Positions 16,473 to 25,292 of a DNA stretch of 64,000 bases are shown piece by piece. The notes under the pieces are model-generated. The model was not told the DNA's origin, did no database searches, and was given only the letters and a program-made list of their open reading frames with translations. The position numbers and the translations under genes are program-made. Within the stretch, counting starts at the first letter, position 1, and each line of letters begins with the position of its first letter. Source of the stretch: Sinorhizobium meliloti (GTDB taxonomy: Bacteria > Pseudomonadota > Alphaproteobacteria > Rhizobiales > Rhizobiaceae); NCBI RefSeq assembly GCF_035610345.1, contig NZ_CP141213.1:806001-870000 (forward strand), given 5' to 3'.

Positions 16473-17570
16473 ATGAAATCGCTCGAGGACAAGGTCGCGA
16501 TCATCACCGGCGCAAGGTCCGGGAACGGTGTCGCCGTGGCGCGACCCGACAGGAAAAAGATGATCGGCCTGGCGCTGTGCCTGGGGGCGGCCGTCGTCGT
16601 GGTTGCCGGATGGGCCTGGGCCCGCGAGAGCGGAGCGGCGTCGACCGACAACGCCTATGTCCGGGGGGATGTTACCGCGCTTGCCCCAAAGGTCGCGGGC
16701 TACGTCACGGCGGTCGAAGTCGAGGACAACCAGGCGGTCCGGGCGGGTGAGGTGCTCTTCCGGATCGACGATCGGGACTACCGCGCAAAGCTCGCGCAAG
16801 CGGTGGCCAATGTCGAAGCGGCCAAGGCGCGGCTGGCCAACGTCGACGCGGAGATGGCGCTTCAGCATTCCCTGATCCGCCAGGCCGAAGCGCAGCGACG
16901 TTCGGTCGTGGCCGAGTTGAACCTGGCGACCAAGGCCTCCGACCGCCGCCGCGAGCTTATCCGCAGCAACACTATCAGCCAGGCACATGTCGACGAAAGC
17001 GACGCGGCGAAATCGAGGGCCGAGGCGAACCTGTTGGCGGCTTCCGCAACGGTGGAGGCTCAGCAGCAGCGCATCGCCGTGCTTGCCGCACAACGTGAAG
17101 CCGCGGTTGCTGCGGTGGCGCAGGCGGAGGCCGCGCGCGACCTCGCCCAGATCGATCTCGAGAGCACCGTGGTGCGCGCGCCCGTCGGCGGCGTCATCGG
17201 CAACCGGCAGGTCCGTGTCGGCCGGCTCGTCGCGCCGGGCGCTTCGCTGCTCGACATCGTTCCGCTCGACAATGTATGGATCGTCGCGAATTTCAAGGAA
17301 ACCCAGCTCGAAAATATCCGGCCCGGTCAGCGCGCCAGCATCACCATCGATGGTTACCCGAGCGGGACGCTTGAAGGCGTGGTCGACAGTTTTGCGCCCG
17401 GCAGCGGCTCTGCCTTCAGCCTGCTGCCCGCAGACAACGCCACGGGCAACTTCGTCCGCGTCGTCCAGCGCGTTCCGGTGAAGATCCGGTTTGCCGGCAA
17501 TCCGCTGTCGGGCCGCCTCGTGCCGGGCCTGTCGGCGCGCGTCGAGATCGATCTGGAGAGCGGTTCATGA
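16473..17570 (+). CDS. HlyD/EmrA-family efflux periplasmic adaptor with a foreign N-terminus
   Basis: A 365-residue membrane-fusion protein. One transmembrane helix (about residues 30-48) is followed by the lipoyl/barrel half TDNAYVRGDVTALAPKVAGYV, a long Ala/Glu-rich coiled coil (about 95-215) and the second half APVGGVIGNRQVRVGRLV. It would link an inner-membrane pump to an outer-membrane channel. The first 19 residues, MKSLEDKVAIITGARSGNG, look like the start of a short-chain dehydrogenase, not an adaptor. An internal GTG at 16536 gives a more typical start, but the ribosome site AGGAATTGAG fits the ATG at 16473. The MFS gene overlaps its stop by four bases. Confidence 0.88.
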   Translation: MKSLEDKVAIITGARSGNGVAVARPDRKKMIGLALCLGAAVVVVAGWAWARESGAASTDNAYVRGDVTALAPKVAGYVTAVEVEDNQAVRAGEVLFRIDDRDYRAKLAQAVANVEAAKARLANVDAEMALQHSLIRQAEAQRRSVVAELNLATKASDRRRELIRSNTISQAHVDESDAAKSRAEANLLAASATVEAQQQRIAVLAAQREAAVAAVAQAEAARDLAQIDLESTVVRAPVGGVIGNRQVRVGRLVAPGASLLDIVPLDNVWIVANFKETQLENIRPGQRASITIDGYPSGTLEGVVDSFAPGSGSAFSLLPADNATGNFVRVVQRVPVKIRFAGNPLSGRLVPGLSARVEIDLESGS

Positions 17571-19219
17571 CCGTCGCCACCGCCACGACGGGCCGCGACA
17601 CATCCGTGGCAGGGGGCCTTCTCGTCGCCGGCATAGTCCTTGCGACGCTGACCGAGGCGATCGCCAGCACCGTGCTCTCGCTCGGGCGCGGCGATATCAT
17701 CGGCGACACATATGCGACGCCCGACGAGTTCGCCTGGTTGGATGTCGGCTACACGGCTTTCAAGCTTATCGGGTTCATGGCTGCCTCGTGGCTGATGAAC
17801 CGCTTCGATCCGCGCAGTCTGATCGTCGGCTCGACCCTGGTAATGGGCATGGCGTGCGGCATCGCCGCCATGACGGCCCGGCTGGACCTTCTCGTCGCCC
17901 TTCGAATGATTCAGGGCTTTTCCGGCGGCACCCTGCTCGTTGGAGGCCAGGCGATCATCTTTCTCGCTTTTCCGCGGTCCCGCCAGCCGGTCCTCCAGGC
18001 CCTGTTCGCGATGGGGTCCGTCGTCGCTCCCGCAACGATCGCCCCGGCGCTCCAGGGCTGGCTGCTCGATAGCCAGTCCTGGACATGGATCTTCTTCAGC
18101 ATCGTTCCGCTGGCGCTGGCGGCTGCCGGGCTTCTGCTGATCGCGCAAGCCCCGATGCCCGCACGAGGCGAGCGGCGGCCGTTCGACTGGATCGGCTTCT
18201 GCCTGATTTCCATTGCGCTCTTCTGCTTCACCTACGTGTTCAGCCAGGGCAGCCGGTGGGACTGGTTGGAAGAGCCCCGGATCCTGTGGCTGGCCGTGAT
18301 CGGTACAGCCACGCTTCTGGCCTTTCTCGGTCAGCAGGTGCTCGCCAAGGGACAGGGCCTGTTGGACTTTACCCTGTTCGAAACGGAGGATTTCTGCTTC
18401 GCCTTCATCGTCAGTTTCGTCGCCGGCGCCGCATTGTTCGGGAGCGCGTTCCTGATCCCGTCCTTTGCCGTGGCCGTCCTTGCCTTCACGCCGACAGACG
18501 CCGGGCAGCTCCTGTTGCCGAGCGGTGCGCTCTTCATCGGCGCGCTCCTCATCGCCGCCTTTCTCATGCAGCTCCGCCGTGTTCCTCCGGTCGCCACCGT
18601 GCCCTTCGGCATCCTGATGATCATGGCGGCGATGTGGATGCTGTCCGGATCGACCAGCGAAAGCGGCGCGGGCGACATGATGGCTGCCCTCCTTTTGCGC
18701 GGTGCCGGCCTTGGCTTCCTTTTCCTGTCCATCACCCTGATCGCCTTCAGCAATCTCAACAGCCGCAATCTCGCCTCCGGCATCGGCCTCTTCAATACGG
18801 GCCGCCAGCTCGGCGGTCTCATAGGGGTCGGCGCACTCCAGACGCTTATCGAGCACAACGTCTCCCACAACCTCGCAGTCCTCGGCGCCAGTGTCACCGC
18901 AGGAGCCCCCAGGGTCGCCGAGCGGCTGACGACCACCGCTGCCATGCTGACGGCAAAAGGGATGGACGCGGCTGCCGCAAGCCGCGGAGCGGCGAACCTC
19001 CTCGGCCGGGCCGTGGCAGGTCAGTCTACCGTGATCGCCTTCGACACCGCCTTCAACGCGATCGCCCTCCTCTTCGTCATCGCCGCCCCCGTGCTGGTCG
19101 GCATCAAGATCGGCCTCTCACGCTATGCGAAAGCGCGTGCTGAAAAAGGCCGCGCCGGTGTGGCGGCCAGGCCATCGGGTCACCGGACCTTTCCGTCCAA
19201 GCGCGTGTCGGCATCATAA
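17567..19219 (+). CDS. MFS multidrug efflux transporter, DHA2/EmrB-like
   Basis: A 550-residue major-facilitator protein with about 14 transmembrane helices. It carries the DHA2-type signature WLDVGYTAFKLIGFMAASWL in helix 2-3 and the motif LRMIQGFSGGTLLVGGQAI in helix 4-5. Its ATG overlaps the HlyD stop (ATGA), so the two are translationally coupled and form an EmrAB-type pump driven by the proton gradient. The last 40 residues are basic and cytosolic. The cargo is unknown; the upstream redox and cupin genes suggest a toxic aromatic or quinone-like compound. Confidence 0.9.
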   Translation: MTVATATTGRDTSVAGGLLVAGIVLATLTEAIASTVLSLGRGDIIGDTYATPDEFAWLDVGYTAFKLIGFMAASWLMNRFDPRSLIVGSTLVMGMACGIAAMTARLDLLVALRMIQGFSGGTLLVGGQAIIFLAFPRSRQPVLQALFAMGSVVAPATIAPALQGWLLDSQSWTWIFFSIVPLALAAAGLLLIAQAPMPARGERRPFDWIGFCLISIALFCFTYVFSQGSRWDWLEEPRILWLAVIGTATLLAFLGQQVLAKGQGLLDFTLFETEDFCFAFIVSFVAGAALFGSAFLIPSFAVAVLAFTPTDAGQLLLPSGALFIGALLIAAFLMQLRRVPPVATVPFGILMIMAAMWMLSGSTSESGAGDMMAALLLRGAGLGFLFLSITLIAFSNLNSRNLASGIGLFNTGRQLGGLIGVGALQTLIEHNVSHNLAVLGASVTAGAPRVAERLTTTAAMLTAKGMDAAAASRGAANLLGRAVAGQSTVIAFDTAFNAIALLFVIAAPVLVGIKIGLSRYAKARAEKGRAGVAARPSGHRTFPSKRVSAS

Positions 19220-19371
19220 AGGTCTCGCTTTTCGAAACACCGTCAGTTACCCGTACCGTCGAGATCAGCTCGTTCAGTTCCAACGCAATCATGTCCCCCG
19301 CACCGTTGGTGAAGACCGAACGCGTGGGCTCTTTCGAAGGTACCTGTCGAACTGAAGACGGAGAATTGCCA

Positions 19372-21066
19372 ATGACGAGTGCACAAGAAGAGACTGCCTC
19401 TCGGGCTGGAAGCCGGATCGACAGCAAGCGCGTCCGGCAATTCGCTCTGCGCATGACGTCCTGGCCGAGCGAAACCGGCACGCCGGGTGAAGCATCCTTC
19501 GCGGATCGCCTCCATGGTCTTCTCGGCGAACTCCCCTATTTTCGGGCGCATCCGCAGGACCTACGCCTCGTCGCAAGTCACGGCGAACCGCTGACCCGCA
19601 ATGTCGTTGCGCTCGTTCGCGGCACGGGTAAGCGAACGCTGGTCATGGCCGGCCACTTCGACACGGTTTCGACCGACAACTATCACGAGCTCAAGGCCCT
19701 CGCATGCGACAGCCTGGCGCTCAAGGATGCACTCATCGAAAGCCTGTCGGCGCGCACCGACCGATCCGAACAGGAAGAGCGGGCCTTGGCGGATCTGGCG
19801 AGTGGCGACTTCCTCCCCGGCCGCGGTCTGCTCGACATGAAGAGCGGACTCGCCGTGGCCATCGCCTGTCTTGAAGAATTCGCGGCCGACACGGACCGAC
19901 AGGGCAATCTCATGCTGGTCGCCACCCCCGACGAGGAACGCGAAAGCCGGGGAATGCGATCGCTCCGGGATGCGTTGCCCGGTTTGGTCAGGGATCTCGA
20001 CATCGAAATCGCCGGGGGCATCAACCTCGACGTGACCTCGGATCAGGGCGACGGCAGCGAAGGACGGGCCGTCTACGCCGGCACGATCGGCAAGCTTCTA
20101 CCCTTTGCCCTGGTGATCGGCTGCAGTTCTCATGCGAGCTATCCGTTCGAAGGGGTGAGCGCACAGGCCATCGCGGCCGGGATCCTGGCACGCCTGGAAG
20201 GGAACGCCTCTCTGGCGGATCGAGACGACAACGATATCTCGCCGCCGCCGATCTGCCTCGAGGCGAAGGATCTGCGCGACGGCTACGAAGTGACGACGCC
20301 AGAGCGTTTCTGGATAGCTTTCAACTGGCTCTACCATTCGATGACGGCGGACGCACTCTTTGCGCGCTTCCGAGAGGAAGTGCTGACCGGGGCGAACGAG
20401 GCCGTCGAGAAGTTTGCGGCACAGTCGGCGGAATACGGCAAGCTCGTCGGCGGAAGTGCGGGCGCCATACCGGCCAGGCCGCGCCTCCTGTCGTTCAAGG
20501 AATTGCGGGCGGCGGCAGCACGCGTCTTCGGAGACGGCTTTGAAGCCCTCTATGCCGAGAAGGAACGAGAATTCTCTCAGAGCGACAATCCGCTCGTCGC
20601 TACGCGGCAACTGACGGAGTGGCTGGTCGGTCTCGCGCGCCTTTCCGGCCCCGCCATCGTCGTCGGCTTCTCCGGCCTGCAGTATCCGCCCAGCCATCTG
20701 CGCCTGACCGAAGGGAACGACCGCTCCCTTCATCAGGCGATCGAGAAAGCCCGTGCCGGCCTTGGCAACGATCCCGAGCGAAGCCTCGTCTGGAAGCCGC
20801 ATTTCTACGGAATCTCGGACATGAGTTTCCTTGGGCTTGCCGCAAGCGGCAGCCAGGTCGTTTCGGACAACACCCCGATCGCGCGTCTGGTCGATCGGCC
20901 ACCCGAGAACGCGCTGCGGTTCCCGACAGTCAATCTCGGGCCTTGGGGACGAGAGTTCCACCAGAAGTTCGAGCGCGTCCATGAACCCTATGCCTTCGGG
21001 GTTCTCCCGGATATCGTCTCCGAAATCGCCAGGACCTTTCTCGGCGACCCCGCTCACCGAAACTGA
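19372..21066 (+). CDS. M20 family metallopeptidase, RocB-like
   Basis: A 564-residue zinc peptidase-like protein, longer than typical M20 enzymes and closest to RocB of arginine use. Metal and catalytic residues are visible: AGHFDTVS (His, Asp), GRGLLDMKSGLAV (bridging Asp), ATPDEERESRGM (catalytic Glu and ligand) and GISDMSFLG near the C-terminus, which is typical of RocB. No signal peptide is seen, so it should be cytosolic. The ATG at 19372 is supported by ACGGAGAATTGCCA; an upstream ATG at 19291 adds 27 unlikely residues. The reaction catalysed by RocB-like proteins is not firmly known. Confidence 0.82.
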   Translation: MTSAQEETASRAGSRIDSKRVRQFALRMTSWPSETGTPGEASFADRLHGLLGELPYFRAHPQDLRLVASHGEPLTRNVVALVRGTGKRTLVMAGHFDTVSTDNYHELKALACDSLALKDALIESLSARTDRSEQEERALADLASGDFLPGRGLLDMKSGLAVAIACLEEFAADTDRQGNLMLVATPDEERESRGMRSLRDALPGLVRDLDIEIAGGINLDVTSDQGDGSEGRAVYAGTIGKLLPFALVIGCSSHASYPFEGVSAQAIAAGILARLEGNASLADRDDNDISPPPICLEAKDLRDGYEVTTPERFWIAFNWLYHSMTADALFARFREEVLTGANEAVEKFAAQSAEYGKLVGGSAGAIPARPRLLSFKELRAAAARVFGDGFEALYAEKEREFSQSDNPLVATRQLTEWLVGLARLSGPAIVVGFSGLQYPPSHLRLTEGNDRSLHQAIEKARAGLGNDPERSLVWKPHFYGISDMSFLGLAASGSQVVSDNTPIARLVDRPPENALRFPTVNLGPWGREFHQKFERVHEPYAFGVLPDIVSEIARTFLGDPAHRN

Positions 21067-21325
21067 CGCTGCACGCAGACCGGCAGGAAATCGTCAGCCA
21101 ACCCTCGCGAGGATTCCCGCCGCGCGACAGCAAGCCTTTGGGAATGTTCTGCTTTCTCGCGCGGATCTCCACCGGCCCCTGGGGCCGACCCGAGGACTTT
21201 GCCGGCCCGCCGGTCAGGAACTGTACCGCCGCCCTGTTTGCTCCTATGTTCCGGGTGGCATCGGAGCCAAAGCTGCGCCGTGCCCCCGTGCCGAGAGTGG
21301 TACGCCCGCCCAAGGAGCCCGATAC

Positions 21326-22132
21326 ATGATAGATGGTGCCTCAAACGCCGCGCCGCGGATAAACGGCCTTCCCGCGCTTTTCGATCTGAGCGGCCGGATT
21401 GCCCTTATTACCGGATCGAGCGGCGGGCTCGGCCTCACCATGGCGCGCGCTCTTTGCGAGGCGGGGGCGTCAGTCATCCTCAACGGGCGCGACGAGACGC
21501 GCCTTGCCGGTGCACGGGCGGAACTCGAAGAGCACGGCTTCACCGTGGGAGCCTCGGCCTTCGACGTCACCAAGTCGGCCGAGATCGGCCAAGCGGTGGC
21601 CGGTATTCTCGCCGAGCGAGGCCGTATCGACATTCTGGTCAACAATGCCGGAATACAGCACCGCACGCCGCTTCACGAATTCCCGGAAGACGCCTTCAGG
21701 CGCGTCATCGAAACCAATTTGACGAGTGCCTTTCTCGTCGGCCAGGCGGTCGTTCAGGGGATGATCGAACGCCGCGAGGGGACGATAATCAATATCTGTT
21801 CGGTGCAGAGCGAACTCGCGCGTCCCTCGATCGCGCCCTATGCTGCGTCTAAAGGCGGGCTGAAAATGCTGACCAAAGGCATGGCGCTCGACTGGGGCCG
21901 ATACGGCATCCGCGTCAACGGGCTTGCGCCGGGCTACTTCAAGACGGAACTGAACAGTGCGCTGGTTTCGGACGAGAAGTTCTCGACATGGCTCGAGCAG
22001 AGAACGCCGCTTGGCCGCTGGGGCGATACCGGCGAGCTGGCAGGGGCCGCCGTGTTCCTGGCATCGGCCGCATCGAGCTTCGTCACCGGTCACATACTCT
22101 ATGTCGACGGTGGCATCACCAGCTGCCTTTGA
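21326..22132 (+). CDS. Short-chain dehydrogenase, gluconate 5-dehydrogenase-like
   Basis: A 268-residue classical SDR. The coenzyme motif is ITGSSGGLGLTMA (about residues 29-41), the structural motif NNAGI follows, then catalytic Ser in NICSVQS and YAASKGG with the Tyr-Lys pair. The C-terminal FVTGHILYVDGGIT is standard. It resembles gluconate 5-dehydrogenases and other sugar-acid or polyol oxidoreductases acting with NAD(P). The ATG at 21326 follows CAAGGAGCCCG. The next genes, a TRAP transporter, are convergent, so it is not in that operon, though a role in sugar-acid use is plausible. Confidence 0.85.
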   Translation: MIDGASNAAPRINGLPALFDLSGRIALITGSSGGLGLTMARALCEAGASVILNGRDETRLAGARAELEEHGFTVGASAFDVTKSAEIGQAVAGILAERGRIDILVNNAGIQHRTPLHEFPEDAFRRVIETNLTSAFLVGQAVVQGMIERREGTIINICSVQSELARPSIAPYAASKGGLKMLTKGMALDWGRYGIRVNGLAPGYFKTELNSALVSDEKFSTWLEQRTPLGRWGDTGELAGAAVFLASAASSFVTGHILYVDGGITSCL

Positions 22133-22157
22133 AACGGGCATTTTTCCATGGCAACCG

Positions 22158-22284
22158 AAAGAAGGCTGTGAGGACGCGCACCAAGCGCTATGGCAAGCCG
22201 GTCGAGGACCTTCCAACCGGTCCGAGGGTCCGGCGACCGGGAAGCGCATCCGGGAGCTGCCGATCCGCATCGACAGCCTTCTTT
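22158..22284. repeat. 12-bp perfect inverted repeat bracketing about 100 bases
   Basis: The arm aaagaaggctgt (22158-22169) is matched perfectly by acagccttcttt (22273-22284). They enclose 103 bases in the gap between the SDR stop and the convergent TRAP permease stop. The structure could act as a long-loop bidirectional terminator, or be a small MITE-like remnant; no target-site duplication is visible. Confidence 0.4.
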
Positions 22285-22314
22285 GATGACTGGGGGAGAT
22301 ATGAGGGGCGACGT

Positions 22315-23583
22315 TCACATTCGAGATGGCAACCACGTCGCGATCGCAGGGACGAAAATAACGAGTACAGTCAGAGCGGCGAGCGCCACAACGAACGGCA
22401 AGACAGCTTTGGAGCCTTCCAGCAAATTCACTCTTGCAATGCCGCAACTGATGAAGAGGCTGGCGCCGACCGGGGGAGTTATTAGGCCGATTGCGAGCCC
22501 CATGACCGTTATGATGCCGAAATGGACCGGGTCGATGCCTACCTTCTGCGTAAGGGGCCAGAGGACCGGTACGAGAATGATGATTGCGGCTCCGAGATCC
22601 AGAACGGCACCGGCAACCAGATAGAGCGCAAGGATGAGCAGGAGGAGGATCTGCGGATTCGTGGTGATCTGCAGGATCATCTCGGCCGCCTGCTGCGGTA
22701 TCTGCTCACGGGTAATGATCAGCCCATAGAGTGTTGCGCCGGCGATCAGCAGCATCACGATCCCGGTCGTTATTGCCGCGTCGAGCACGATGCGCGGCAG
22801 GTCCCGGACGTGGATTGTACGGTACACCACCATGCCAACAACGAGTGCATATGCGACGGCGATGACGGACGCTTCCGTCGGGGTGGCGATGCCATAACGA
22901 ATGGAGCCGATGATGATGACCGGCATGACGAGGCCCCACAAGCTGGCGCGGAAGGCCTTGAGGAACGAGGCGAACTGCGGCTTCGGCCCACGGGGATATC
23001 CGGCACCGACCGAGCAGAGCCAAGCCACAGCGATCAGCGTCGCGGCCATGAGCAGACCCGGTACGAGCCCCCCGACGAAGAGCCTGCTGACCGATGCACC
23101 GGTCACCACGCCGAATATGATCAGCGGTACCGAAGGGGGAATGAGAACCGAGATGAGCGAACCGGACGCCACGACGGCAGCCGAGAAGCTGCGTGCGAAG
23201 CCCTTGTTGACCATTTCGGGGATCATGACGCCACCGATGGAGGATGCCTCGGCGACGGCCGAGCCAGTCATGCCGCCCATAATCGTGCCGCCGCCAATGC
23301 TCGCATGGGCGAGGCCGCCGCGCATCCAGCCCAGGGTCGCGTTGGCGAGATTCATGATGTCTCGCGCAATCCCGCTCTTGGACATGAGATGACCTGCCAG
23401 CAGGAAGAAGGGAATGGACAGCAGGATAAAGCTGTCGATTGCGGCCGTCATGCGCTGCCCTACCAGCGCCGGTGGGATGCCGCCGTAGAGGATGGCGGCG
23501 AGCGAGGCCAGGATCAAGGCAAAGGAAACCGGGACGTTAATGAGAAGAAGGGCGATGAACCCGAGGCCGAGGATTGCCGTCAC
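22315..23583 (-). CDS. dctM: TRAP transporter large permease subunit (DctM)
   Basis: A 422-residue membrane protein with 12-13 helices of the DctM family, the ion-coupled channel subunit of a TRAP importer. Family landmarks include SIPFFLLAGHLMSKSGI, GGGTIMGGMTGSAVAEASSIGGVMIP shortened here as GGGTIMGGMTGSAVAE, and LIPPSVPLIIFGVV. The start is a GTG at 23583 that overlaps the dctQ stop (GTGA), so translation is coupled; longer frames reaching 24120 belong to the wrong phase of dctQ. Sodium-driven uptake of an organic or sugar acid is expected. The apionate locus next door suggests D-apionate or a relative as ligand. Confidence 0.9.
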   Translation of the reverse strand: MTAILGLGFIALLLINVPVSFALILASLAAILYGGIPPALVGQRMTAAIDSFILLSIPFFLLAGHLMSKSGIARDIMNLANATLGWMRGGLAHASIGGGTIMGGMTGSAVAEASSIGGVMIPEMVNKGFARSFSAAVVASGSLISVLIPPSVPLIIFGVVTGASVSRLFVGGLVPGLLMAATLIAVAWLCSVGAGYPRGPKPQFASFLKAFRASLWGLVMPVIIIGSIRYGIATPTEASVIAVAYALVVGMVVYRTIHVRDLPRIVLDAAITTGIVMLLIAGATLYGLIITREQIPQQAAEMILQITTNPQILLLLILALYLVAGAVLDLGAAIIILVPVLWPLTQKVGIDPVHFGIITVMGLAIGLITPPVGASLFISCGIARVNLLEGSKAVLPFVVALAALTVLVIFVPAIATWLPSRM

Positions 23584-24074
23584 TGTGTTTTCTCCGAAAG
23601 ATCGAGCACGCTGTCGCGCTTGCCCGTGATCCAGGCACTGACAATGTCGCAGGCGATCAACAGGGTCATCACGCTGTAGCCGGCATAGATCCACCCCATT
23701 GGTATCTGCAGGATCGGCGAGGGCTGGGTCAGCGCGAGGCGGATCAGGGAAATGTTGGTCCAGAACGTGTAGACGCAGAGCGCCAGCACGAGGCCCTCGA
23801 CCAGCATTCTGGACCAGCGATGAAGCGCCGGGCTGTCGATGTAAATGACGGCGTCGACCGCGATATGCAGCCGGTATTTCCAGGCGAGCCATGCGGCGAG
23901 ATAGCTCACCCAGACGAAGATGAACCGTGCCAGTTCCTCGGTCCAGTTCAGCGGGTGATGGAAGAAATACCGGGCAACCACCTGCCCGAGGCAGGCGACG
24001 ACCATGATGGCGACCCCGATGATCAGCAGAGCCTGCATCAGGCGTTCGATCCATTTCCAGCCAATTATGAGCAT
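23580..24074 (-). CDS. dctQ: TRAP transporter small permease subunit (DctQ)
   Basis: A 164-residue membrane protein with four helices. The DctQ hallmark RYFFHHPLNWTEELARFIFVW (about residues 35-55) is present in the form FFHHPLNWTEELARFIFVW. It pairs with DctM to form the membrane unit of a TRAP transporter. The ATG at 24072-24074 lies 75 bases after the binding-protein stop, and the stop overlaps the DctM start by four bases. Confidence 0.9.
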   Translation of the reverse strand: MLIIGWKWIERLMQALLIIGVAIMVVACLGQVVARYFFHHPLNWTEELARFIFVWVSYLAAWLAWKYRLHIAVDAVIYIDSPALHRWSRMLVEGLVLALCVYTFWTNISLIRLALTQPSPILQIPMGWIYAGYSVMTLLIACDIVSAWITGKRDSVLDLSEKTQ

Positions 24075-24149
24075 AAGCGTCCCATCGTTTGAATGGGGCG
24101 ATGACGCAAGCCTGCGCCACCGCCCGAGAAGGTCGGGTTGGGCCTTGCG

Positions 24150-25109
24150 CTATTGAACCGACTGGATCTTTTCCAGAAGGGCCGGGTCTATGTTCTGTTG
24201 CGACGCCGCAAGATCGCGAAGCGCATCCCGGAACGACGTCGTGTCGATTTCGACCACCGTCATGCCCTTTTCCTTCAGCTTGGCGAGATAATCCTTCTCA
24301 AGCTCGGCAGCCTTCTCGCGCTGAAATCCGGTTGCCTCGGCGGCTGCTTCGGAGACGGCCGCCTGCTGTTCCGGCGTCAGGCTGTCCCATTTCATCTTGC
24401 TGAAAAGCGCAACATGCGGGCCATAGACGTGTCCGGTCAGCATGAGATGGCTTTGAACTTCCCAGAGCGAATTGACGTAGATGACCGTAATCGGGTTCTC
24501 CTGCGCATCAATGACGCCTTGGCCAAGGCTGGTGAAAACCTCACCCCAGACCATAGGCACGGGAGATGCGCCAAGTTTCTCGAAGGCGGCCATGTGCACC
24601 GGGTTCTGCATGGTCCGCAGCTTGAGGCCCGTCAGGTCTTCCGGCTTGGAGATTTCCTTCTTCGCCGTTAGGTGGCGCCAGCCGTTCTCCCACCAGGCCA
24701 GACCGTGAATGCCCCTGGTGTCAAACTTTCCAAGCAGGTCCTTGCCCACATCGCCGTCGAGCGTTGCATAGACGTGCGGGGAATCTCGGAAAAGGAAAGG
24801 CAGGTCGACAATGCCGATCTCCGGCGCAAAGGCCAGAAGCGGGCCGGTCGAGACGACCGCCATGTCGACGGAGCCGAACTGCAGCCCCTCGACCATTTCG
24901 CGTTCTTCGCCGAGCTGGCGGTCGGGGTAGACTTCGACTTTCACGTCACCATTCGTCTTTTCGCTCACGAGTTCGGCAAAGCGAACGAGCGCGAAATGCG
25001 TCGGGTGGCCCGTCGTTGTGCCGTGCCCTGCCTTGATGACGGTTTCGGCAGCGGCAGGAAGCGCCAGTGTGGTTGCAAGTGCGGCGGCGCACAACAGACG
25101 TCTGAACAT
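24150..25109 (-). CDS. dctP: TRAP transporter substrate-binding protein (DctP)
   Basis: A 319-residue periplasmic binding protein with a Sec signal peptide (MFRRLLCAAALATTLALPAAA). The family signatures are ELVSEKTNGDVKVEVYPDRQLG, LTGLKLRTMQNPVHMAAFEKLGA in short form LKLRTMQNP with the ligand-carboxylate-binding Arg, and GVIDAQENP. Such proteins bind sugar acids and other carboxylates. A GGGAGGAATCTTC ribosome site precedes the ATG. It begins a three-gene TRAP operon with its own promoter, which contains the motif also found at the two divergent promoters of the apiose locus. Confidence 0.9.
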   Translation of the reverse strand: MFRRLLCAAALATTLALPAAAETVIKAGHGTTTGHPTHFALVRFAELVSEKTNGDVKVEVYPDRQLGEEREMVEGLQFGSVDMAVVSTGPLLAFAPEIGIVDLPFLFRDSPHVYATLDGDVGKDLLGKFDTRGIHGLAWWENGWRHLTAKKEISKPEDLTGLKLRTMQNPVHMAAFEKLGASPVPMVWGEVFTSLGQGVIDAQENPITVIYVNSLWEVQSHLMLTGHVYGPHVALFSKMKWDSLTPEQQAAVSEAAAEATGFQREKAAELEKDYLAKLKEKGMTVVEIDTTSFRDALRDLAASQQNIDPALLEKIQSVQ

Positions 25110-25173
25110 GAAGATTCCTCCCAGTTGGGCGGGGGTCCTCCTCGGACTCCCCGCGAAGATGTATGCTTATAGG

Positions 25174-25186
25174 CTTATCATACGAG
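25174..25186. promoter_or_regulatory. Candidate GntR-type operator in the TRAP promoter
   Basis: The sequence cttatcatacgag lies about 65 bases upstream of dctP. It matches gtcatcatatgag, the site before the RuBisCO-like gene read on its other strand, at 10 of 13 positions. Its position in front of the TRAP operon suggests control by the GntR regulator of the locus. Confidence 0.4.
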
Positions 25187-25292
25187 TGTACTGTGCTCTC
25201 GATGATCTTTGGCGTCAGGACGCCCCATTTCCGGGCCGGAAGTTCGGGCGTTACTTGCCTCCCGGTCCGAGATAGGGAGGCGGTGAAGACTT

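Noticed and set aside
15048..17093. A 681-codon minus-strand frame across the NmrA, cupin and hlyD genes
   Set aside because: Three plus-strand genes with clear motifs and ribosome sites cover the same bases. The antisense protein is Arg-rich and featureless.
17354..18868. A 504-codon minus-strand frame rich in Asp, Gly and Arg
   Set aside because: It is antisense to the MFS transporter; its composition is the mirror of a hydrophobic membrane protein.
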